This document shows, piece by piece, positions 34,139-53,054 of a stretch of DNA of 64,000 nt (positions within the stretch are counted from its first letter, which is position 1; every line of letters begins with the position of its first letter). A model generated the notes under the pieces. The model was given only the letters and a program-made list of their open reading frames with translations. It did no database searches and had not been told where the DNA came from. The DNA is from Mugil cephalus (taxonomy: Eukaryota; Chordata; Actinopteri; Mugiliformes; Mugilidae). Both the position numbers and the translations under genes were made by a program. Location of the stretch: positions 3,292,001-3,356,000 of the forward strand of contig NC_061773.1 of the NCBI RefSeq assembly GCF_022458985.1. Direction: 5' to 3'.

Positions 34139-35132
34139 AGACACTTTATTAGGTACACTTTGCTAGTAAAAGGTTGGAACCTCTTTTGCCTTCAGAACTG
34201 CCTTAATTCTTTGTGACATATTTTCAGCAGGGTATTACAAACATTCCTCAGAGATTTTTCCCAAAGTTGCTCTAATGGATTGAGGTCTGGTGGCTGTGGA
34301 GGTTATTGAAGTACAGTGAACTCATTGTCATGTTCAAGAAAACAGTTTGAGATGATAAGAGCTTTGTGACTTGCTGCATTATCCTGCTGGAAGTAACTGT
34401 GTGGTCATAAAGGGATGGACATGGTCAGCAACAATACTCAGGTAGACTGTGACTTTTAAACCATGCTCAGTTTGTACTAAGGGGCCCAAAGTGTACCAAG
34501 AAAATACCCCCCACACTATTACACCACCACCAGTAGTCTGAACCTTTGATACAAGGCAGGATGGATCCATGCTTTCATGTTGTTTATGCCAAATTGTGAC
34601 CCTGCCATCTGAATGTAGCAGCTGACTCATCAAAACAAGCAACAGTTTTCCAATCTTCTATTTACCAACTGTAGTGAGCCTGTGTGAAGTTTCCTGTTCT
34701 TAGCTGACAGAGTGACACCTGGTGTGGTCTTCTGCTGCTGTAGCTCATCTTCTTCAAGGTTGGACATGTTGTGCTTTCAGAGATGTTATTCTGCATTACT
34801 TGGTTGTAATAAGTGGTTATTTGATTTACTGTTGCCTTTCTATCATCTCCAAACAGTCTGCTCATTCCCCTCTGACCTCTCACATCAACAAGGCATTTTT
34901 GTCCACATAGCTGTCGCTCACTGGATATTTTCCCTTTTTGGGACCGTTCTCTGTAAACCCTAGAGATGGTTGGGTGTGAAAATCCCAGTAGATCATCAGT
35001 TTCTAAAATACTCAGACCAGCCTGTCTGGCACCAACAACCATACCACGTTCAAAGTCACTTAAAGGCAATTATGAAGGCAAAAGGGGGTCCAACCTTTTA
35101 CTAGCAAGGTGTACCTAATAAAGTGGCCGGTG
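34135..35132 (-). mobile_element. Decayed Tc1-like transposon with both terminal repeats
   Basis: Inverted ends are visible: 'cactttattaggtacacttt' on the left (34142) pairs with 'aaggtgtacctaataaagtg' on the right (35106-35125), and the match extends inward through 'gctagtaaaaggttgga'. The outer bases read cacc/ggtg. The element is about 1.0 kb, shorter than an intact 1.6 kb Tc1 copy. It encodes a broken transposase on the minus strand. The right flank is 'agtatata', compatible with TA insertion. Confidence 0.85.
34379..35069 (-). pseudogene. Broken Tc1-family transposase
   Basis: On the minus strand the N-terminal part (ATG at 35069) reads MPLSDFERGMVVGARQAGLS and then a typical HTH region with LLGFSHPTISRVYRERSQKGK. 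It runs 135 codons before going off frame. A second frame at 34379-34642 continues with GRVTIWHKQHESMDPSCL and GGGVIVWGVFSWYTLGPL, which corresponds to the middle of the DDE domain. The final D and E blocks are not found, so the copy is frameshifted and truncated and cannot be active. Confidence 0.8.
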
Positions 35133-35195
35133 AGTATATATTGAATAGTCTGACAGTATTCTCTGTCTTGAGGGTATGTTTGCACCAGTTTTAAG

Positions 35196-35227
<32 letters not shown>

Positions 35228-36781
35228 GTCCTTTTTCGTTTTCTTCCTGTGAAATTTTACAAACAGCTCTCAGTTCCACTTGGAGCAACTCGCTGAGCTC
35301 ACTTCAGCGCAACTTGAGTGATATTTAGAAGCCAGAGCATCAACTGAACTTTTTAACTCAGCTGCTTGTTATTGCAGTTCTAGGAGTTACAGACTCTAAC
35401 ATAATAAGAAACACTTCTGAACAGAATGTGGTGTGTTTTTCCAGCCTGCTGGCAAAAAGAATGACCTTGCTTAACTGGAAACAGACAACTGCACCAACAC
35501 ACTCACAGCTAATGATGATGAAATATCAGGAATTAGAAAACATAAACAACATAAACATGAGAAGGGATTTTTAATATCTGGCATGATCAATAAGATCTGG
35601 CTTATTGATCATTTGTGGCAGACAAAGGTTTTAGCGTGACCTTGTTTACTGTTTTTTATATATATATATTTTAATTATATTATTATTTAACCTCTGGCTT
35701 GATATGTTTTATGATTTGTGTTGTTCTTGTTAATCAGTATTTTCTAATGAAAGTAGCCTCTTTGAACAGGTTTATGCCCCAAGTAGAAAAAAAAAAAGGA
35801 TTCAGGAGTGATTGAAGGAACAACAGGTTCAAGATGTGAGCTCCTGAGATCTTAACCCAGTCAAGCATTTTGGGATGTTGTGGTCAAACCAATCTGACCC
35901 ATGCTGGCTCCATGTTGCATATTACAGGACATAAAAGGATCTGTAGCGTGTGAGAGTCAAATACCACGGCACACCTTCAGAGGTTTAGAGGTGGAGTCCT
36001 TGCTACGATGACTCAGGTCTAAAGGGACCTACACAACATTAGGCAAGTGCACAAAACGTTAATTTGTTAAACTGCAGAACGAATGTTAAATAATGGTTCA
36101 TTTTATAGGAAGGTAAATCAACATCTGATGCCAACAGAGAAACTTCACTTGGAAAGACGTGTTCAGATGAAACCTAAATGCTCTCTACTGTCTGGGGATC
36201 TGTTAGTTAAAGAGAGATCTCTTTGTTTCACTCCAGTGATCTTAAAAACTATTTTTAACAGTGCTGTTTCTAAGCTCAGCTCAGTGAGTTCACTGATTAA
36301 TGACATGTTGCGGTCTCTAGATATTTGTGGTTCTTTCCTCTAACTAACTTCAGGATCCCCGAAGGCTGAAAAATGATGTAAGTATAGGAAATGAGCAGGA
36401 AGTGGGCGGAATGACATTCTTTTAAAGAGGGGTCAGTGCTTGTTTATTCTCCTCTCTGCTCCTCTGTAACGTATAATTCTGCATGAGTCGGGATCAGAGT
36501 AGAGCTTGATGTCTTGACACAGATAAGGCCTTATCCTCAGAATGTGAACTTTGAGCACTGTTTGCTCGGCCTGTTTGTTGCCAGCGCCATAAGGAACTGG
36601 TGGTTTCAGGAAGGAATCCGCTGAACAGATTTTGTCATCTTCCTGCACCTCTGGGATTTATTTGGTGAAATGTAATGGCGCAAATCATGGCTGTGATCTC
36701 ATCATCTTATAATGATACAGCTGAGGAGAGCAGCCCATGAGAAAAACCAGAGACAGAAGAGGGGAGGAGCCCGTTCTCTCA
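35133..36781. other. rft1-mustn1 spacer
   Basis: There is no supported gene. Noted contents are a T-rich patch (35197-35240), an 11 bp-arm hairpin at 35584-35611, a Tc1-like 3' remnant at 35830-36050, and short AT-rich runs. The last 300 bases before 36782 probably belong to mustn1 regulatory sequence. Confidence 0.5.
35830..36050 (+). mobile_element. Tc1-like remnant, 3' part
   Basis: The words 'accacggcacaccttcagag', 'gtggagtccttgctacgatg' and 'gggacctacacaacattagg' occur in the order expected for the end of the DDE-domain coding region and right terminus of the same family as at 47366. No open frame remains and the left half is absent. Confidence 0.6.
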
Positions 36782-36900
36782 TTACGTCATTTATTAGTCT
36801 AAGGCAGAGAGATTTATTTTTCCACTAGAGAATCCCTCTTAGATTGTGTGTATATAAGCCAGTGTGTGTTGAGCTGAGTGAGCTTACAGGAGAAAGAAGA
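36782..36900 (+). promoter_or_regulatory. mustn1: mustn1 core promoter with TATA box
   Basis: A clear TATA box (TATATAAG, 36851-36858) lies about 75 bases before the start codon. An ATF/CRE-like site (TTACGTCA, 36782-36789) is about 60 bases upstream of it, followed by an A/T-rich 'gatttatttttcc'. The mammalian Mustn1 promoter is reported to respond to AP-1 factors, which fits this motif, but binding is not shown here. Confidence 0.6.
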
Positions 36901-36931
36901 GGATTTCTTACAGGTTGTCTCCAGCTACATC

Positions 36932-37509
36932 ATGTCTCAGGTAAGAATCAATTCATATTTTCTTCACACGGTAGAAAGGAGCTGCTGCAGACTCTCTGAT
37001 CCTGCTGTACTGTCCTTCAGCCCGATCAGGAAGATGAAAAAATGCAGCGCCCTGAAGTGAGAGAAGAGGACCTGACTGAGGCCAGGAGCAAACTGGATAC
37101 TGGCAGGCGTGTAAAGAGCAAGACGTTTGAAGTCATGGAGGAGTGCGGTGAGAAATATGCACTGACAGTAGATTTTAAGAAAATAGTTGCTTTCTAGATC
37201 TAACTGAGATTAACTCACATTAGGGCAGTGAGGGATCCCAGGGGGCTTTTCTCATGTCGCCTAAGTTTCCACTCCATATACAGAGTTGTGTTGTGATGGT
37301 GGCAGAGCTCACCCGGTGGGATTTGTCCTCACGCAGCCTCGTCTGCTCAGTATCTACTCAAGGCCACCTTCACAGTGATGTATTTTCATAGTCGACCCTT
37401 GCTCTTCGCAGAGAAATCAGGTAAAGCGGCTCCCTCTGTGTTCAGTGGAGTGAGGTCAGGAGCGGAGACGGCTTTCAACACGCGCTCAACTCGACCGATC
37501 AAGAAGTAG
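36932..37509 (+). CDS. mustn1: Musculoskeletal embryonic nuclear protein 1
   Basis: Small nuclear protein expressed in muscle, tendon and cartilage, linked to myogenic and chondrogenic differentiation; molecular activity unknown. Three coding exons: 36932-36940 (M-S-Q only), 37021-37147 and 37412-37509 (TAG), in frame, 77 aa (human 82). Evidence is the start MSQ, the VREEDLTEARSKL segment, RRVKSKTFEVMEEC, and the C-terminal core KSGKAAPSVFSGVRSG followed by AETAF and a basic end RPIKK. The protein is rich in charged residues, without signal peptide or membrane segment. The tiny first coding exon and exon order match mammalian MUSTN1. The gene lies 3.3 kb after rft1 and tail-to-tail with ruvbl1. 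The basic stretches could serve for nuclear import (inference). Confidence 0.9.
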
Positions 37510-37797
37510 AGGGAGACTTCCAGACCAGGACTGGACAGCAGCTGTCCCATGTTAAGGGGTGTGGAACAGTTGTTTCCCTGATGTCTTCCATTAACGAAAG
37601 AAATCTTGCTTAAAGCTCATTGTTTCAGAGGGTTCATGCTGTCACGTTTGTTTATGGTCACAGCACATTTTACAATAGTGCTGAACATTGAACAATTAAC
37701 TGATAAATCAAGTTTAAATGTATGACATTTTGATTTGTTAATGTATCTATTATTAGTTTTCCGTGCTTGCAGTACCCCAGTTTTAGTGAGGACAATA

Positions 37798-37995
37798 CAT
37801 AGATCAGCCATAACATTGTGATCGCCTGCCCTCAACTGGAGAGACATGGACTCCACCTCTGAAGGTCGGTGGCTCCATTGGTTGAAGTTGTTTGTACTGA
37901 AAATCCCAGAAATGATCGTCTGGACTGAGATCGAGGGAATTTGGAAGCCAAGTCAGCACCATGAACACCATGAACATGTTATGGCAGATAAGTGT
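37798..37995. mobile_element. Tc1-like terminal remnant in mustn1 3' region
   Basis: The left motif 'agatcagccataacattgtg' is the family terminus seen at 5884 and 47366. The following sequence is weakly recognisable ('gaatttggaagccaagtcag' resembles the segment before the D-L-N-P-I-E block). It is highly decayed. It lies between the mustn1 stop and its likely polyadenylation site, so it is probably transcribed. Confidence 0.4.
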
Positions 37996-38060
37996 ATTGA
38001 GACTGATTTTTCTGTGTGTGTCTAAACCGATGGTTTATCAAATGTTTACACTTTAAAATC

Positions 38061-38066
38061 AATAAA
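38061..38066 (+). terminator. mustn1: mustn1 polyadenylation signal
   Basis: AATAAA in 'atcaataaaaagt' lies 552 bases after the mustn1 stop and is the first canonical signal downstream. It is about 130 bases from the opposing ruvbl1 signal. Confidence 0.6.
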
Positions 38067-38195
38067 AAGTCTCAGAAATGTGCAAATGTCTTCTCTTCAA
38101 TCTGCCCTGTCTTTGTTTTCAGTGCAAAATGTAACATCACAAAATATATATAAAAAAGGAAAACTGCCGCAACATGTTTTTTTTTTTTTTTAATT

Positions 38196-38201
38196 TTTAT
38201 T
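38196..38201 (-). terminator. ruvbl1: ruvbl1 polyadenylation signal
   Basis: On the minus strand AATAAA ('gaataaaaatta') lies 233 bases after the ruvbl1 stop, followed by an A-tract (plus-strand T-run 38177-38192). It faces the mustn1 signal at 38061. Confidence 0.6.
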
Positions 38202-38400
38202 CAAATATGTTTATGAACAAATGGAATGACTAAAACTTTATTAGTACAAAACAACTACAGTGAATGTAACAGAGGCTGGGACACTAGAATGAGCCATGGT
38301 GGAGAAAATAAAGGTGGAAAAATGCAACAAGCATGGATGAAGAAATAAAGTGAACCAACCGTAGGAGAACACCAGTCCTGGGAACTGTTACAGAAAAAAA

Positions 38401-38425
38401 GGGTGGGGGTGGGGGGGGGGGGGGG
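38401..38425. repeat. Poly-G tract just after ruvbl1 stop
   Basis: A near-pure G run on the plus strand, interrupted only by two T residues (38404, 38410). It is transcribed as poly-C in the ruvbl1 message, starting 8 bases after the stop codon. Length in such runs is error-prone in assemblies. Confidence 0.85.
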
Positions 38426-38433
38426 CTCCAGTT

Positions 38434-47019
<8,586 letters not shown>

Positions 47020-50000
47020 ATGTCTGAGTCTGCAGACGGCCGCACTAAAACGTTGAATTTCAACGTCGGGGTGCTTGGACATGTCGACAGCGGGAAGACG
47101 TCGCTTGCCCGGGCGCTGAGCAGCACCGCCTCAACGGCCGCCTTCGACAAGAACCCGCAGTCCCGTGAGAGAGGCATCACGCTGGACCTCGGCTTCTCCT
47201 CCTTCACGGTGGATCTCCCGGATCACCTGCGGGACAGCGGAGAGAAGCAGCCGTATGACAGCCTTCAGTTCACCCTGGTGGACTGTCCCGGTCACGCCTC
47301 TCTCATTCGGACTATCATCGGAGGTTAGATGTTCAGGAATTGCTCCAGAATTAACTGTGACCACTGTATACCCATCAGGCATAACATTATGACCACTGAC
47401 AGGAGAAGTAAATAATCATACCATCTTGTGACAATTCAATCTTCTGCTCTATAATTCTGCTCTGCTCTTGGGCCTGGTATTTATTTGCGACTGACACAGA
47501 CACACACACACAAAACACTCTGGGAACAACTCATAGCATGAAGAGCAGCACAAGGTGTTGACCTGGCCTCCAAATTCACTAGATCCCAAACTGATCAAGT
47601 ATCTGTGGGATGATCCACAGAGGCCCCTCCCCTGAACTCATAGCACCCAAAGACCCCCACTAACAACATCCTGTTACCAGACACCATAGGACACCCTCAG
47701 AAGACCCATGTCCATTCTCTGATGAGTCAAAATTGTTTTGGAGGCACAAGGGAGACTTACAATAATAGTAGGGATAAGGTCATAATGTTTTGCCTGATCA
47801 GTGTACATAAGTTACATCTCATCTCATCTTCCGTACCACTTTTGCACTAGGGTCGCGGGGGTTGCTGGAGCCTATAGTGTACATACATAACAGATGATAA
47901 TATCAGGGGCATGTTAACCAGACAGTTAGCCATTCCTCAGCAGTTCATTTCCGCTTTTTGCTGTTTAGTCTGTTGCTTAAATTTCTTTAAAAACATGCAC
48001 ACATGAAGTCTTTATACTCTCACTTGCCAGCCTGCCTACCCTTTCGGAAAAGTGGTAACTTAGGTTAATAACAATTTTGTTGGCTTCAGTTTGGGATGCT
48101 GTAGAAATGTGTGTTGAACGTCCTGCCAGTTTATTTGGGTTGGGGATAAAACAGACTGTAAAACCCACTGTATTAAGATATTTGGCATAGCAGTATTATG
48201 CAATTAACTGCATCAGGAATCAGATGTATTAATTAGTACTAATAATTGACCTTTGTGATTTTTGGACCATGTAAAGTACAGTTTAAAATATGTTACTTCA
48301 ATAACATATCATAATATCATATTTTGCCTCTGTTGATTCTCACCCAGTGAGAACAGACTAAACATCAGAAACACTTCTCATTATAGTGGCTGTTTTTTAT
48401 AACCTCTATGGAAATTTGTGGCTTTATTTCACATTGGACCTTCTGGTTTATTACAACATGAAATGTGTTGTTTTCATCGTAAACAACATGAGAAACATGT
48501 TATACCAACAACAATGCGTGTTAGTACTAGTTGGTCAGTCACAACAAGACTTTGTTGACAGAGATCTGTCCTACCATTGTGGTCACGATCAAAGTCCAAC
48601 ACAGCATCCTCACTGTAATTCATTCCAGCAGAGGGCGCCTTTCGTCCATGTTAAGCCTGGTTGAAGGTATCTTCTTGGACATGGATGTTTGGGAGCATTA
48701 GAGGAAACAGCTAGGGGGGTTCTGTAGTTCAGTGCAAATGATCCAGAGACTTACACAGAGGGACACTGTCTGTAGTATCTATTCCTTTTATTTGTTATGC
48801 AAGTGAACACTAAAACTTATGGAACTTATGTTTCACAGAAACCTTATACAAACAGATTGTTGTTGATGTAATTGGGTTGTTCTTGAGGCCCTACAAACAC
48901 TAAATGCTGCGGCTTTGGTGTGTAAACCGACATAATAAATTAAATCTATGAGCCACTGGGGTGGCACATGCTGTAGATTAGGGAGGAAGAAAAGTGTGTG
49001 GATTGGGGTATGTATTAAACTTCCCCTCTGAGTCCCAAGTGGGGAGAGCACAGGAAAGAGAGGGAACTGAATAGAAGGAGAGAGAAGAGGGGAGCACAGG
49101 AAAGAGAGACTGCCAAAGTCAGGAAAAGAAAAGAGGGAGAGGAAAGACAACCAAGTGAGCTGCAGCTCTAGTTTCAACCCTCTAGCCTTTTACTCTCTCC
49201 TTGCCTTGGTGCACCCCTCCCCTAATTTCTCTTCTTGTTCTACTGTTATTTTTGGATGTCTGTGTCCATTCCTGTTTGTGTTGCTCATAGTCGGCCTCAT
49301 AGTCTTTACTCTGAAATTTTACATGCTTTCATAGATATCCATCTTTTTATAGTACAGGAAGGCTGGTAAGTATTTAAAGTGCTGTTCAGCTTATTGCTTC
49401 TCTCATAACTGTGGAGTATGTCGGTCCTCTCCAGGTGCCCAAATCATTGACCTGATGATGCTAGTGGTGGATGTGGTGAAAGGTGTGCAGACTCAGACTG
49501 CAGAGTGTCTGCTGATAGGAGAACTCACCTGCCCTCGCATGGTCGTCATCCTGAACAAGATCGACCTACTGCCACCCAACAAGAGGCAAAGTGCCATTGA
49601 GAAAATGACCAAGAGACTGCACAAAACACTGGAGACCACCAGGTCTGCATCTACCATAAGTTAAATTATTAAGTGAGATAAGGGTAGAGGTGGAGCTAGT
49701 GAAATGTAAACTCAGACAGATAATGGGTTGTGGATATCATTTTAGTTTCCTCCTAGATGATCTGTCAGGCTGTCTTGTTTTTAAGCTATCTTAAATCAAT
49801 ACTTTCACATGAAAGCATTAAATAATTCCAGCATGACTATTTTTCTTTAACTCCAGATTTAAGGACTGTCCAGTGATTGCAGTAGCAGCAAAGCCTGGGG
49901 GCCCGGAGGCCCCTGACACAGAGGAGCCACAGGGAGTATCACAGTTAATAGAGGTAAAGAAAATGCCTGGACACAACTGTTATAACTAATGAAGCTCAAA

Positions 50001-53000
50001 CCTAGCTCAAGGTTAGATATTGGGCATAAAGTGTTGACATGGCATTGTCTAAGTCCTCACTCTGGGGGGTTTCAAACTCTAGGTTCTGTAAAGCATTCAC
50101 AGACAATTTTGATTGATGCTATATGAATAAAATGGAATTCAAAATATGAAGAGTGAGTACTAGCAAAGTGAAAAGGCAGTTGGTTTGTGAATTAACAGTA
50201 ATTATTTATTTATTGTGCAAAACATGTATTTACTCATTTAATGACTAGAATAATCCAGAAGGAGTGTTATTATTATGGTTTTAAGAAATTCAAACATATT
50301 TAGATGTAATTTCTTGTTTGAAGAACAAGGTAACAGTCATTGGGGAATAATATTCCCCAATGACTCCCTAAAAGTTAGGGAAATTCAGTGTGACGTGTCT
50401 GTCTGATGGACAAACTGTGTAAGAGACACATTACAGTCATGAGTATTCATCAGTCAAATTCTTGGATGTGATGGTAATATGACTTTCACGCCAGTGTCAG
50501 ATCAGCACTAACAACACAAGAGATGGTGTTTGTCTAGATATGGATATGATTAATGCCTGGGTGCGTGTTTGCTCATGTGTGTTTGTGTACCCTAAGAGCT
50601 GTTTACACAACCTTGCAATGTTATGAGAGGAGTTACTCTTGCCTGTTGGGTGTCAATTTACAGTAGATGTCTCTATTTTTACTGTAGCTATTGAAGAAGC
50701 AAACATACCTCCCCCAAAGAAACCCTGGTGGCGACCTTCTAATGGCTGTGGACCACTGCTTCTCCATCCGTGGTCAGGGAACAGTTATGACTGGGACCGT
50801 CCTGCAGGGGTCGCTGGCCATTAACGACACTGTGGAAATCCCTGCACTTAAGGTTTGTTCCAAAAAAGAAAAAAATGGGCACGGATTCTGAGTCTCTGAT
50901 ATTTACAAGCAAAAGCGTTCCAGAGTGGCTGAAATGCATTCGCAGAAACCACAGAGATTCGGAAGTTCAGAAGTTGAGTTGGCTGTGGGCAGACGGAGGG
51001 ACGGATGGCCGGCTGGGTTCAGAGGATGTGTCAGTTGAATGTGAGGCAAGGATGAGGGGACTGGGGGTGGACTGGCAGCTCAGGAGTTGGGTAATTTAGA
51101 CCAGATGGAAGCTTTCAGCCAAGCTCAGTGGGTTGGTCTGCAGTTATCATGCGCAGCTCTTGGTGGCAGCATGTGGCTAAATTCACAGTCACTTTTATGG
51201 AGCCCTGATCCAGCTGAACACTGATTAACAAAAATATCCAAAACACTGTATAGCAAGGGGTTATGATAGATAGACGTCTTTTAATTGCTCATTTTCCACC
51301 TACATTTTTTTTTTTGGACATTCATACTTGATGAAAGAAATTAACACATACTGTCTGTTTTAATATACGTTTAAGGCTATATATTAATTAAACACAAATT
51401 CAACTGCAATATTCACCCCCCCAATGACTATTTTCTCCCCACATAATCTGCATACAACAAGTTTGAACGTTTACTGTTTGGAGCCTCTGTAAATTTGATC
51501 ATTAACAGTCTTAACACGCATCTTTGTGTTGCACAAAAACAGTATTTCGACAGATACCTCTGTTATCTTTTAAAGAAAGAAGCTGTTTAACTGCTAAGTT
51601 GTACATATTTAATGGCGTGTTAACTTACATATGTACATATTTTACTGATAGAACCATCTGTAATAAGGCATTTTAGATATGTTAGAAATATACCTGTACG
51701 CCAGAGATAATACTAGATCTTTATTTTTACTAAAGCTCTTGCTAAATTTCATGATTAATCTTCAGAGTAAAATGGAAATTAGACCTTAATAAAAGCATAT
51801 AATCATTCAGGGCTATTCAAGTAGAGCCTATATTGAAATTATAACATTGCAGCAGACGAGGTACTTGTTTGTGAATTGCATAGCCTTCTGTTATTCATTC
51901 TGTTATTGAATATAAATCTGTTGTTGTTGGTGTGTAATTATGTTTCTATTTATTTGCTCTGACAACAGGTGACCAAGAAGATTAAGTCGGTGCAGATGTT
52001 TCGGAAGCCAGTGTCTGGGGCCATGCAGGGGGATCGTGTGGGTGTGTGTGTGACGCAGTTCGACCCTAAACTCTTAGAGCGGGGTGTGGTATGCACCCCA
52101 GGCTCCCTACGCACCCTCTTTGCAGCCGTCATTTCTGTGAGGAAGATAGGCTACTTCAAGGGCTCTCTTGCCACCCGAGCTAAGTTCCACATCACCGTGG
52201 GTCATGAGACCGTTATGGCGAAGGTGACATTCTTTGGCCTGCCACCTGCAGATGCACCAGGCCCTAATGCGGCGTCAGAGCCGAACTCACTGGAAACGCC
52301 TTTCACGTTTGACAGGGAGTACTTCTTCCAGGATGAATATGCTGTTGGTCAGGGAGAGGGGGGTCCGGGTCCTGACCCAGAGCAATGGGCCTTACTGGAG
52401 TTTGAGCGACCGGTCACTTGCCCCTCGCTCTGTCTGGTGATTGGCTCCAAGCTTGACACAGACATTCATGCCAATGCGTGTCGACTGGCCTTCCAAGGAC
52501 GCTTGCTGCACGGATTTGAAGATAAAAGCTACCCAGAGACATCCCTGCCTCGCCTGCACATCTACAAGACCAAACACAAGGAAGGACAGGTGGAGAGGGT
52601 GAGATTGTCTGTTATTCAAAATCTGTTCCTCGACCTTTCCGCTTTCTCTGCCCTCTCTGTCACCTCGTATGCCGTCTTCTGGAGCCGGTTCTTTGGATGT
52701 TTCTCATTGCTGGTGGTAGCGGAGCGTGCCTGTCAGACAGAGCCCCTATTGTATATTCATAAACAGACACGTACACACAAACAAGCATGCATATGCAGCC
52801 CTGGTGAGCAGTGTTTGAGGCATGGCTGGGTACGCATGCCTTAGCATGTGCTGTGACAGAGGCGTGCGTGGGTGGCCGTCTGACGCCATGTGTCCTGTCT
52901 AGCTGTCAGAGGCTGGCGCTGTTTGGACACACCTGAGTGCCACAGGAATACCCACATGACTCCGAGTCATCCTACCTCTTCTCTCCCTTCTCCCTGTGTG

Positions 53001-53023
53001 ATCATCTTTCTCTTTTGCACTCT

Positions 53024-53054
<31 letters not shown>

